The translations under genes were made by a program, and so were the position numbers. 10,667 nt of DNA from Lachnospiraceae bacterium (GTDB lineage: Bacteria; Bacillota_A; Clostridia; Lachnospirales; Lachnospiraceae): NCBI GenBank assembly GCA_017437705.1, contig JAFRYJ010000173.1:1-10667 (forward strand), in the 5' to 3' direction. Under the pieces are notes generated by a model that was not told the origin of the DNA, did not search any database, and worked only from the letters and a program-made list of their open reading frames with translations. This document shows, in pieces, positions 1 to 7,079 of this stretch; within the stretch, counting starts at the first letter, position 1, and every line of letters begins with the position of its first letter.

Positions 1-41
1 CAAAATTATCCTTCGGTCAATGTAAAAAAGGCGAAAACCAA

Positions 42-68
42 CGGCCGGGAGTTTTATGCTCCCGGCCG
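42..68 (-). terminator. Probable terminator of the surface-protein gene
   Basis: A perfect 10-bp inverted repeat (42-51 with 59-68, GC-rich, 7-base loop) lies 7 bases past the stop codon of the large minus-strand gene. On the minus strand it is followed by T-rich sequence (TTGG, TTTT, then TTTTTT about 12 bases on). The stem is strong, but the T-run does not abut it, so this is a somewhat imperfect intrinsic terminator. It would end the left-hand transcription block. Confidence 0.6.
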
Positions 69-75
69 CCTGTCA

Positions 76-3000
76 TCATTCTTTTCTGTTTTTCTTTTTA
101 TCGCTGAGAGCCGGTATCGCCGCCGCTCCCGCAGCCAGTGCGATGATCACCGCCGCCAGCACCAGGCCCACGTTTTTGATTCCCTTGCTGTGTCCCGCGC
201 CCAGCAGCTGGGCACCGCCGGATTCATTCTCCGGTATCGGTTCGGATTCATCAGCCGCATCATCCGCAGTTTCTTCGGTCTCATCATCCGAAGCTTCTTC
301 CGTCTCAGTCTCCGTCTCCGTTTCGCTGTCCGCAGTGTCCTCTGTTTCCGTTTCGGTATCCGAAGAGGTCTCTCCGTTCTCCTCTTTTACCTTGTCGGGA
401 AGCACGAATTCCTTTGCATATGCCTTGTCCAGAGGTTCTACGGAAAGCATGCGGCCCGCCGTAAGACCTGTGGAATCCTCTGTTTCTCCGTCAAAGAGCA
501 CATAGATCGTCACATTCGTGCATCCGTCCAGGGAGAACAGTCCCTTCGGCGCCACTACGGCATCCTCGTAGGTACTGTTGTTTTCAATGGTGATAACTTC
601 CCTCGAGATCTCGACATCCCTGTCTTCATCCCTGACAAGTATCGTTACCTCTTTATCCGAGAAACCGTAGTTGTCCACCCTGTAGACCAGCTTCTCCTGT
701 CTGTCCTCGTAAATATGCTCCACAAATCCCTCCAGATGACCGATGCCCACTGTTACGGTCCCTCTGGACTGGGGGGCGCGGTCCTCTCTTTCGGAGACCT
801 CGATCTCGAAGGTGAAGGGCTCCGTTCCCGGGTTCTTCGGCAGGGGCAGCTCTACCTTTACGGTCGCCGCCTCACCGGGCTCCAGCTTCTCGGTGGCTGT
901 CTTAAGCAGCACGCCCTTGTACATGATGTACTCCTTCTCCACGGTATATAATCCCGTGTTTCTGATCGTGATCTCAGCGGGCGTGAACTGTCCGGGACGA
1001 GCATGGTCCTCATCCAGTGCGACTCCTCCTTCGAAGGAGATATGACTGTTGTCCCTGCGGGCCTGGATATACAGGTCGCAGGTAGTATCCGTAAATCGCT
1101 CATCATCCGCGCCGAGGGTGAAGGACTGACCTGCGTTCAGCTCCTGGGAACTCTTGATCTTCCCCTGAACAAAGTTTTCCGCGTCTGTAATGGCATCGTC
1201 GTAATTTGTTTCATAATTCTGGAGGCTGTATACGAGTATGGGCTCATCCTCGTAAGTGAATGCCACGCCCAGATCTCCTATTGTAGAGAACTCGATGATA
1301 TTCGTCAGATCAAGCTTTGCCCATGTGATCCCGCCGTTCTTGCTGTACAGTGCGAAGATCCTGCCCGTGGAATCCTTTATCGACTTTCCTACCAGCATCA
1401 GGCCCGAGCTGCCGAATTTGCCTAGGAGCTTGTATTCCGAAGGAGGGATCTCCAGGTCTGCGGGAGTTACGGCTGTGATCTTGCCGTTCTCCTCCATCAT
1501 CCAGATCCTGCCGCTTTCGTACCAGGTGAGGACAACATAATTATAGCCCATCTCCATGAACTTGCCGCAGAATGCGTTTTTGCGCTCCATCACCTGTTTG
1601 CCGTCCTTATAGATGATAAGGCTCTTGCTGCCGTCGGGCGCGGTCCTGCTCACTGCCACCACCTGGCCGCCGCCGAACCACTCCGTATCCACATCGGTGA
1701 TGCTGCCGTCCAGCTCCGCTATCTTCTCGTTCTCCCACTTCCATGTGCTTATCCTTCTGGCGACATAGATACCATGGGTACCTGCGAATCCCGCAGGGTC
1801 TTCGACATCATTGGTGTAATAGGTAACGACCGGCTCGCCTTCGCTGTCGCTTCCGACCTTGGCGCCCGCAGCGTACTGTCCGCTGCCTGCAAGATCGGTG
1901 ATCCGGGTCTTGTATTTCCAGCTGCCGCCCACCTGGAATTCGGCAAATTCGATCTCTGTATTGTCTGCCGTTTCCGAGAGGGTCATCTGGTTGTTCAGCG
2001 GCTTTATGGCGTTCTTCCAGACAAGATAAGTGCTGGAATACCTGTCGCTGTGATACAGATACGGATCGAAATCCGCGGTGCCGTCATCGTCGATCTTTAT
2101 GGGGTCCGAAAGGAATCCGGTTGCGATGTCGTAATATGTGTTCATAAGGGTGGCCCTGTTGCCGGCCTCCCTGCCCGTATCGTCGCTCAGGAAGATGACG
2201 TTCATCTGCGGTACGGCGGATCCCTGTACGTTAGCTATCTGCACCTGGGATCCGGGTGAGATATTTGATGCGATCTTCCTTGAGAAATCCGCATCATCTA
2301 TCCATTCGGAATTGAATCTGGGAGTGCTCTGAACACTGTTGCCCTGCCATTTCATGCCGCCCGACGCCTCCTGGGTGAGTATAACGGCAGACCCGTAATC
2401 CTGGGCCAGCATCGCATCACCCAGTTCCTTTTCCTTAACCTCCAGCTGCAGCGGCGGTGCGCCCACCTTGCCGCTAACGAAATCGTAGCTGCCGGCGATC
2501 AGTTTGAAATTGACGACGACCTTGCCCAGGACCTTGACCTTGACGCCCAGCTGTCCGGCGACTATAAAATCGGAAATGCAGGCTTCGGGAACGATATCGA
2601 AATGGATCGATAATGAGGCTGCGCCGTAAACGCCCACCGCAAAGATACCGGCCAGTCCGAGGCCGCCGAAGAGCTCCAGTCCGCCCGTGCCGCCAACATT
2701 CAGCCTGTCTACCTGTGCATCGTAGGAATCGGTCCTGCCGTCATATATAAAGGACAGGTCTATGGCCCCCTCTGCACCTATGGTTCCCGTAATTTCCCAG
2801 GTCAGGATCGCATACTGGCCTACGGTGTTGAAGCCTGTGCCCACATATGCCTGAAGACGTCCGTGCAGCGGCAGGTCGGTATTGTAGATGTTGCCCTCTA
2901 CGTACCCGGAAACAACGATGACCGCTCCCATTCCCTTTGTTACGGAAGTACCCTTGTTCTCATCGTTTAAGGCGATATCTCTCAGTTTTTCGAAAGATAT

Positions 3001-3636
3001 GGGCAGCGCATGAGTGCCGTTCCTCATGTCATTCCAGAATTTTGCATCGGAGGAATTGTATCCGAGTCCGATGGCGAACCTGCCGCCCTCAAATCGCTTG
3101 AAGGTGACCGGAATTGCAAAGGGAAGCACCTGAAATTCCATTCCGTGGCAGAGGTCGCTGAGGTCGATGGTCAGACCCTTGCCGAAATCAGAACCTATGC
3201 GTTCCGGAAACTTCTTCGATGTCTCCCCCTTGTGGATCCTGAAATTCAGCACCTGCCAGGTCTCCAGTTTGCCGGAGCTGTTCCTCACTACAAGGTAACA
3301 TACGCCTCCCACTCCCATCTGATCGGCGTTGAACACTATGGTCGTGGTATCGGAAGAAGCCAGAAAGTTCGTCTTCTCTCCGATCATCTGATAGATCTCA
3401 TATCTGAAGCCGCTTTTGACCTCCGACATCTCGACCTTGACCGTTACCTTATCGGCCATGTCTCCGTCGACCTCAAGAATATATCTGGTTACATCTGTCG
3501 TTTCGCCCTGGAAGGTCGCATATGCCTTCGTTACCCGTGATGCTCCCAGCTCCTCGTTCGTCTCCGCACATACGGGGATCACCGCGCTGTTGAGCACCAT
3601 CAGAAGACAAAGGACCGCCGACAAAAGTCTCTTCAT
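76..3636 (-). CDS. Large secreted, membrane-anchored surface protein with CARDB-like domain
   Basis: This is a 1186-residue exported protein of unknown function. Residues 1-24 form a signal peptide (MKRLL, a hydrophobic core, then VCA before ET). Residues 25-400 are beta-rich with glycine-rich hydrophobic stretches near 313-345 that do not look like ordinary membrane helices. Residues 420-810 contain repeated beta-strand/Trp units (SWKYKTRI, STWKWENEKIAEL, GGITWAKLDL) suggestive of a BNR or beta-propeller fold. Residues 865-960 resemble a CARDB/Ig-like domain (PAEITIRNTGLYT, LEPGEAATVKVELPLP) and 965-1050 may be a second one. Residues 1085-1140 are an acidic Thr/Glu/Ser linker, followed by one helix (about 1155-1176) and the basic tail KKKNRKE. 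No LPXTG motif is present, so I infer anchoring in the membrane with the bulk outside. The start has a clear AGGAGG site at 3646-3651, 9 bases upstream. It lies 43 bases after the HExxH-protein gene and probably shares its transcript. Adhesion or polymer binding is possible but unproven; no catalytic motif was recognised. Confidence 0.9.
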   Translation of the reverse strand: MKRLLSAVLCLLMVLNSAVIPVCAETNEELGASRVTKAYATFQGETTDVTRYILEVDGDMADKVTVKVEMSEVKSGFRYEIYQMIGEKTNFLASSDTTTIVFNADQMGVGGVCYLVVRNSSGKLETWQVLNFRIHKGETSKKFPERIGSDFGKGLTIDLSDLCHGMEFQVLPFAIPVTFKRFEGGRFAIGLGYNSSDAKFWNDMRNGTHALPISFEKLRDIALNDENKGTSVTKGMGAVIVVSGYVEGNIYNTDLPLHGRLQAYVGTGFNTVGQYAILTWEITGTIGAEGAIDLSFIYDGRTDSYDAQVDRLNVGGTGGLELFGGLGLAGIFAVGVYGAASLSIHFDIVPEACISDFIVAGQLGVKVKVLGKVVVNFKLIAGSYDFVSGKVGAPPLQLEVKEKELGDAMLAQDYGSAVILTQEASGGMKWQGNSVQSTPRFNSEWIDDADFSRKIASNISPGSQVQIANVQGSAVPQMNVIFLSDDTGREAGNRATLMNTYYDIATGFLSDPIKIDDDGTADFDPYLYHSDRYSSTYLVWKNAIKPLNNQMTLSETADNTEIEFAEFQVGGSWKYKTRITDLAGSGQYAAGAKVGSDSEGEPVVTYYTNDVEDPAGFAGTHGIYVARRISTWKWENEKIAELDGSITDVDTEWFGGGQVVAVSRTAPDGSKSLIIYKDGKQVMERKNAFCGKFMEMGYNYVVLTWYESGRIWMMEENGKITAVTPADLEIPPSEYKLLGKFGSSGLMLVGKSIKDSTGRIFALYSKNGGITWAKLDLTNIIEFSTIGDLGVAFTYEDEPILVYSLQNYETNYDDAITDAENFVQGKIKSSQELNAGQSFTLGADDERFTDTTCDLYIQARRDNSHISFEGGVALDEDHARPGQFTPAEITIRNTGLYTVEKEYIMYKGVLLKTATEKLEPGEAATVKVELPLPKNPGTEPFTFEIEVSEREDRAPQSRGTVTVGIGHLEGFVEHIYEDRQEKLVYRVDNYGFSDKEVTILVRDEDRDVEISREVITIENNSTYEDAVVAPKGLFSLDGCTNVTIYVLFDGETEDSTGLTAGRMLSVEPLDKAYAKEFVLPDKVKEENGETSSDTETETEDTADSETETETETEEASDDETEETADDAADESEPIPENESGGAQLLGAGHSKGIKNVGLVLAAVIIALAAGAAAIPALSDKKKNRKE
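295..357 (-). repeat. Thr-Glu dipeptide repeat in the surface protein's linker
   Basis: Low-complexity coding DNA in which ACN-GAR (Thr-Glu) codon pairs recur with Ser/Asp interruptions, at residues 1094-1114. It is the core of the acidic spacer (217-384) that separates the folded ectodomain from the membrane helix. Such tracts can change length by slippage, and in steps of six bases the reading frame is kept. Confidence 0.7.
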
Positions 3637-3679
3637 CCGCCGATTCCTCCTGTCAGTTTAAGTTTCGTTCATGTATATG

Positions 3680-4510
3680 TTATTCAGCGCCCATCATGAT
3701 CGGGATAAGGCCGACGGGCTCCGCCCCGGCCTGCGCTTCGATGAGCTTCTGAATATCTTTTATCATTTTATTTACATCAACGGCCAGCCTTTCCGGCTCA
3801 TCCGCGTAATTGCCAAGCCTGCCGCCGGTATACTCTCCGTCCCGTACGCCGAGGAAAAGCCCCGCCAGATCTGGATCGTAATGTCCGAGGGCTGCATAGA
3901 TGCCCACTGCATCGGCGACGACCTCGTCTTTTACGGCATCGATCCTGCCGGAATAAAGTCTGCGGCATATGACATGGGTCAGCTCATGATACCTTCGTAT
4001 CGTATCGGAGATCTCAAGCCATTCCGCCTGTCCGAACCCCGCTTCTTCCGCTCTGACGCCGCTGTATGGCCCTCGTGACAGCACGATGAGCATGTCCGTA
4101 TAATTCTCCTTCACCGATGTGAAGCGTTTGAACTCCGCAGCCTGCTCATCCTCCGGAAATGATGCCAGATGGGCCTTTATCCTGTTCCAGTTGAACACCG
4201 TAAGCATGGCAGCTCCCTGGCTTTCCGGTATCTCCGCCAGCGGGCCGTTCCTTGCGGCCATCAGCCCCCTGAGGACCAGCTCAAAGTCTTTGCGATTCCC
4301 GAGGGTAACGACCCGTACGGGGCCCGCGGGGGTTTCCGCCGTTTCGTCCCTGTCGCCGGGATCCCCGGTATAATGCCCCAGGCATTTCGTTTCAGGCTCT
4401 TCTCCCCGGAGGACGATGCGCTTATAGCAGTCCGCGCTGTCCTTGTCCGGGTCAAGATAAAGCTGGGGAAGATCCTCCGCCAGCTTTTCGATCACAATTC
4501 CCGCACTCAT
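3680..4510 (-). CDS. Uncharacterised HExxH (gluzincin-like) putative zinc metalloprotease
   Basis: A 276-residue protein without signal peptide or membrane helix, so probably cytoplasmic. The HExxH zinc motif is HELTH at residues 175-179, and 17 residues later comes E196 in DEVVADAVG, giving an ExxxD pattern (E196, D200). HExxH followed by ExxxD is the arrangement of gluzincin metalloproteases, with E196 as likely third zinc ligand. The N-terminal 160 residues match no family I can name. The start ATG shares bases with the TGA of the preceding peptide gene (ATGA overlap, 4507-4510), so translation of the two is likely coupled in a roughly defined ratio. I infer that the peptide is its substrate, regulator or partner; leader cleavage at the Gly-Gly site is one possibility. 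A non-catalytic zinc fold cannot be excluded. The gene is clearly real; the protease assignment is moderate. Confidence 0.8.
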   Translation of the reverse strand: MSAGIVIEKLAEDLPQLYLDPDKDSADCYKRIVLRGEEPETKCLGHYTGDPGDRDETAETPAGPVRVVTLGNRKDFELVLRGLMAARNGPLAEIPESQGAAMLTVFNWNRIKAHLASFPEDEQAAEFKRFTSVKENYTDMLIVLSRGPYSGVRAEEAGFGQAEWLEISDTIRRYHELTHVICRRLYSGRIDAVKDEVVADAVGIYAALGHYDPDLAGLFLGVRDGEYTGGRLGNYADEPERLAVDVNKMIKDIQKLIEAQAGAEPVGLIPIMMGAE

Positions 4511-4725
4511 GTTTTTTCATCTCCGGGGAAAAACCAGTCTGCCCACTCGTCCTTTACCGAAGACCGGACTCCTCCCGCCACTGCATCCAGATCGTCGAGG
4601 CTGAGCTTGAATCCGTCTTCCGTAAAGCGTTTTCTCAGCTCCTCCTTATACACGGGGTCCGTGATGCTGCAGTTCTTTATTAAGTTTTCTATGTCTTTAT
4701 CAGTCCATTTTTCCATAGAGTCCAT
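4507..4725 (-). CDS. Small peptide with double-glycine (Nif11/bacteriocin-like) leader
   Basis: A 72-residue peptide in two parts. Residues 1-52 look like a RiPP or bacteriocin leader: a charged helical stretch (TDPVYKEELRKRF) followed by the signature LSLDDLDAVAGG, with Gly-Gly at 51-52. Known leaders of this type (Nif11-like and class II bacteriocin leaders) are cut after Gly-Gly by C39-type transporter peptidases. The presumed core, residues 53-72, is acidic and aromatic (two Trp, two Phe, one Pro). It has no Cys, so lanthionine or thioether rings are excluded; the only Cys, C19, is in the leader. Start choice is uncertain: the first ATG has little ribosome-binding sequence, whereas Met4 (4716) has GGATGGA just upstream. 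The gene sits between the sigma factor and the HExxH protein and overlaps the latter by four bases. No exporter or maturase is nearby. It may be secreted or signalling, or may act only on the adjacent protein. Confidence 0.8.
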   Translation of the reverse strand: MDSMEKWTDKDIENLIKNCSITDPVYKEELRKRFTEDGFKLSLDDLDAVAGGVRSSVKDEWADWFFPGDEKT

Positions 4726-4825
4726 CCGTTAACGCCGGCCTTAAGTCCACAGCCTTAAATGTCCGTCAGTTTTTATACAAGGTGATGCGGTTTTTGGAGA
4801 CACCGGCCATCTTCAATTCTATCGC

Positions 4826-5356
4826 TCAGATCCCGTTTTCCAGTATGATCCTGCACTTTTTCAGCAGGCGGTTGTACCGCTTGTTCACGGTCTTTTCGGG
4901 CAGGTGCATCAGTTCACCGATCTCCCTGTCCTTAAGCTCCATGATGCAGCGCATATTCAAAAGCTCCCTCTCCTCCGGCTTCAGCAGAGCATAAAGACGG
5001 GCCACCGTTTCCGCGGCCGCTATCTGTCCTGCAGGATCCGCATACCCGGGATCCTCCGGCACTTCCGGCAGGTCCTCCCGCTTCGAATAGGCAGCGGAAC
5101 GCACCAGGTTCACCGCCCTGTTGTGGGCGATCCTGGTGAGCCATGTCCTCATGGATGCCTTCTCCGGGTCGTATGTGCTTATATTCGCATACGCCGCAAA
5201 AAAGGTATCTGCCGTAACATCCTCCGCGTCTTCCCTGTTTAGGAGAAGCGTAAATGCATATTTATAGATACGGTCGTAATACGCATCATATATCGCAGCA
5301 AAGCTGTCCCGTTCATACTGTTTTTCTGGGTATTTCATGCGCGGTTGCTCCATCAT
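4826..5356 (-). CDS. ECF-type sigma-70 family RNA polymerase sigma factor
   Basis: A 176-residue alternative sigma factor that should direct RNA polymerase to a small regulon. Region 2 spans about residues 18-90: FAAIYDAYYDRIYKYAF, then the helix NREDAEDVTADTFFAAY that contacts core polymerase and the -10 element, then the TWLTRIAHNRAVNLVR segment. A short Glu/Pro linker (93-112) replaces region 3. Region 4 (about 115-172) carries a helix-turn-helix (LKDREIGELMHLPEKTVNKR) for -35 recognition. This two-domain layout and length are standard for ECF sigma factors. Met7 (5338) may be the true start, because it has GGAG nine bases upstream while the first ATG has no good site. Such genes are usually followed by an anti-sigma factor; here the next gene, about 100 bases on, is the Gly-Gly peptide. 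I infer that this factor drives the peptide/HExxH/surface-protein genes, but no matching promoter pair could be identified by eye. Confidence 0.92.
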   Translation of the reverse strand: MMEQPRMKYPEKQYERDSFAAIYDAYYDRIYKYAFTLLLNREDAEDVTADTFFAAYANISTYDPEKASMRTWLTRIAHNRAVNLVRSAAYSKREDLPEVPEDPGYADPAGQIAAAETVARLYALLKPEERELLNMRCIMELKDREIGELMHLPEKTVNKRYNRLLKKCRIILENGI

Positions 5357-5493
5357 TCCGATCCGGTCTCAGTCTGTCCAAAAGTTAGGCAAAAGCCTGT
5401 TTTAAGCTTAGCACAACAGCGGCCGTTCTACTATTGGAAACATGTGAAGTAAGCCTTGGAGACTGTGTTTAAGAAGCTCTTCTGCATCACGGT

Positions 5494-5511
5494 AAAAAGG
5501 GCCTTCAGCCC
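5494..5511 (-). terminator. Weak candidate terminator after the flavodoxin gene
   Basis: On the minus strand a short GGGC/GCCC stem (5508-5511 with 5499-5502, 5-base loop) is followed directly by five T residues (5498-5494). It lies 8 bases past the distal stop codon of the flavodoxin gene at 5519, not the premature one, which suggests the gene originally ended there. The stem is only 4 bp, so termination strength is doubtful. Confidence 0.4.
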
Positions 5512-5518
5512 CTGCTTT

Positions 5519-6058
5519 TTATGTCAGGCTCTTTCCGAATCCGTACGCCTGCTCCGGTCCGCTGCCCTTCAGAACATCTCCCGGATCTTTCGCGCCTCTT
5601 ACCAGCACCGTGCCGGCATCATCCAGGGCGAAGAATTAGCATATCATCCCGTACTGCAGAAGTATCGGATCGAAGAGCTCCTCCAGAGAAGCCGCTCCCA
5701 CCAGGATAAGGCCCAGTCTCTTTATGCCGAAGGTATTCCTCATCGGCGTGTGAAGCCTGTCGACCAGGGCTTTCAGCTGCGCGCTGATGCCATAAAAGTA
5801 TACGGGAGATGCGACGATCAGCGTGTCCGCCCTTTTCAGCTTTTCATATATCTTTGCCATGTCATCATGCTGAACGCAGCTGTTTCCTTCGCTTTTATAA
5901 CAGCAATTACAGCCGGTGCAGGGCCGTATACCGAGATCCGCCACGGATATCACTTCGACCTCATTATGTTCCGAAGCTCCGTCTGCAAATGCCTTAGCCA
6001 AGATCTCCGTATTGCCGCCCCTGCGGACGCTGCCCGCGATAACAACTATCCTGCTCAT
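5519..6058 (-). pseudogene. Flavodoxin-fold NAD(P)H-dependent FMN reductase, interrupted by in-frame TAA
   Basis: A flavodoxin-fold oxidoreductase that would bind FMN and pass electrons from NAD(P)H. The start is best placed at Met5 of the longer frame (6058), since GAGG six bases upstream overlaps the earlier ATG at 6070. The N-terminus has the FMN phosphate loop (IAGSVRRGGNTE), then a cysteine cluster CTGCNCC plus one more Cys, and the flavin-contact segment ASPVYFYGISAQLKALVDR. A TAA at 5636-5638 stops translation after 140 residues, ending in YGMIC. The same frame then stays open to a TAA at 5519-5521 and encodes a family-typical C-terminus (FFALDDAGTVLVRGAKDPGD ... AYGFGKSLT). With the stop read through, the total is 179 codons, a normal family length. 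This indicates a nonsense mutation or a single-base sequence error. TAA excludes selenocysteine and pyrrolysine decoding. The gene lies 49 bases after the SdpI-like gene and may share its transcript. Confidence 0.8.
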
Positions 6059-6107
6059 TTTCCACCTCATATATCATCGGAATAAAACGTATGCAGTTAA
6101 CGGTTTT

Positions 6108-6779
6108 TTATCGTCCGCCCTCTTTGTCCTCCAGCCAGTACCGGCGTGATGCTGATACGGAAAGCACGACTACGACTGCGATAACCGCCATCATCACGAC
6201 GGTATTCCAGATCCCGGGAACGAACAGTGCCAGAATGATAATGACAAAACCTCCGATGACCGTTACGATCCCGGAAAAGCGCTGGCTTTTCTGCCATACC
6301 GCATCGTTTGCCATGCTCCATTTCGTCCGCAGGCCGAACACGGAATTCCTCTTTGCTTTCGGCATGATGTTTCCGAGCACGACCATCAGCGCACCGATGC
6401 CGATGCTTATAAACCTGTTAAGATCGTCGGCAGATACGGCGGAGGTCCCGCCGGGGACGTATCTCAGGGACTTTATCATGAAATAAAACCCGAGCACGGT
6501 AAACAGGATGAGCACGCCGATCCCGGTGCAGAGCAGGGGCTTCTCATTTGACTTCTCGGCCTTTCTGCGCTCCCGCTTTGCCATCAGCATGATGAAGACC
6601 CCGGTTGCTACAGTCAGAACAGGCCATATGATGTTTTCGTATTTGCTGCCGATGCGGTCCACGCTGCCGTTGATATCGTAATGCACCGGTACCTGGTCCG
6701 GAGTCAGGATAAGCAGTATGGCTGTCCCCGCCACGCAGACCAGCATTATTATAAAAATGATCGTATATAATTTTCTCAT
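6108..6779 (-). CDS. sdpI: SdpI-family membrane protein (DUF1648 plus SdpI domain)
   Basis: A 223-residue integral membrane protein with about six helices (near residues 5-25, 50-66, 81-102, 122-139, 167-190, 193-211). After helix 1 comes the DUF1648 signature PVHYDINGSVDRIGSK. The SdpI part contains GNIMPKAKRNSVFGLRTKWS followed by D-x-VWQKSQRFSG, which are the family hallmarks. In Bacillus subtilis, SdpI protects the cell from the SDP toxin and sequesters the repressor SdpR at the membrane when toxin is present. The start ATG overlaps the stop of the upstream repressor gene (TAATG), so the two are translationally coupled. No sdpABC toxin genes are visible in the window, so this is an orphan immunity/sensor pair, perhaps guarding against toxins from other cells. 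The family assignment is firm; the toxin-immunity role is inferred from the family. Confidence 0.9.
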   Translation of the reverse strand: MRKLYTIIFIIMLVCVAGTAILLILTPDQVPVHYDINGSVDRIGSKYENIIWPVLTVATGVFIMLMAKRERRKAEKSNEKPLLCTGIGVLILFTVLGFYFMIKSLRYVPGGTSAVSADDLNRFISIGIGALMVVLGNIMPKAKRNSVFGLRTKWSMANDAVWQKSQRFSGIVTVIGGFVIIILALFVPGIWNTVVMMAVIAVVVVLSVSASRRYWLEDKEGGR

Positions 6780-7045
6780 TATTTATCACCCCTCAGATCC
6801 TTTATCCATAGGAGCGCTTCGTCCAAAACGGAGGCGTTCAGCTCATAGATGATATATTTTCCTTCCCTTGTGTCTCTTATAAGGTCCGCCTCTTTAAGGA
6901 CGGCCAGATGTTTTGAGACCGCTGGCATGCTCATTTCAAAATGTTCCGCTATCTCGCCCGCGGACAGGCGGCTTTTCTTCAGAAGATTCAATATGGTACG
7001 GCGCGTAGGGTCTGCCAGAGCCCTCATCGTATTCTGTATACCCAT
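6779..7045 (-). CDS. sdpR: ArsR-family repressor, SdpR-like
   Basis: An 88-residue winged-helix repressor. It opens with MRALADPTRRTILNLL, has the recognition helix in SAGEIAEHFEMSMPAVSKHL and a beta wing (RDTREGKYIIYEL). It has no cysteines, so it is unlikely to be a metal sensor, which fits the SdpR branch rather than the metal-responsive ArsR/SmtB branch. The start is set at 7045 rather than 7063 because AAAGGCGGTGATC (7060-7048) differs at one base from the perfect Shine-Dalgarno sequence and sits two bases before this ATG; the ATG at 7063 would overlap that site. The stop overlaps the SdpI start by one base. By analogy with B. subtilis it should repress its own operon; two palindromes in the promoter are candidate operators. 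It could also repress the divergent AraC-type gene. Confidence 0.9.
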   Translation of the reverse strand: MGIQNTMRALADPTRRTILNLLKKSRLSAGEIAEHFEMSMPAVSKHLAVLKEADLIRDTREGKYIIYELNASVLDEALLWIKDLRGDK

Positions 7046-7063
7046 CTGATCACCGCCTTTCAT

Positions 7064-7079
7064 TTAACCTTTTGGTTAA
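7064..7079. promoter_or_regulatory. Candidate operator palindrome at the sdpR start site
   Basis: A perfect inverted repeat, TTAACC-TTTT-GGTTAA. It abuts the -10 box of the sdpR promoter and covers the expected transcription start (about 7072). A repressor bound here would block initiation of the sdpR-sdpI unit. The likely ligand is SdpR itself, by inference from position. Confidence 0.55.

Noticed and set aside
56..505. Plus-strand frame rich in Ser-Val repeats over the end of the surface-protein gene
   Set aside because: It is the antisense of the acidic Thr/Glu linker and membrane segment. The low-complexity VSVSVS stretch comes from the repeat DNA, and the minus-strand gene has a good ribosome binding site and signal peptide.
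4726..4825. Possible promoter for the peptide gene, with two TTAAGGC copies 14 bases apart on the minus strand
   Set aside because: No convincing sigma-A pair and no motif clearly shared with the region upstream of the sigma gene, so an ECF promoter could not be supported by eye.
5387..5398. Small hairpin AGGC-AAAA-GCCT upstream of the sigma gene
   Set aside because: Only a 4-bp stem with no adjacent T-run of useful length in either direction; not enough for a terminator or operator call.
5636..5638. Selenocysteine or pyrrolysine recoding in the flavodoxin gene
   Set aside because: The stop is TAA, whereas selenocysteine uses TGA and pyrrolysine uses TAG.
5456..6085. Plus-strand frame of 209 codons opposite the flavodoxin gene
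   Set aside because: No family features or ribosome binding site; the minus strand here carries a clear flavodoxin fold despite its stop codon.
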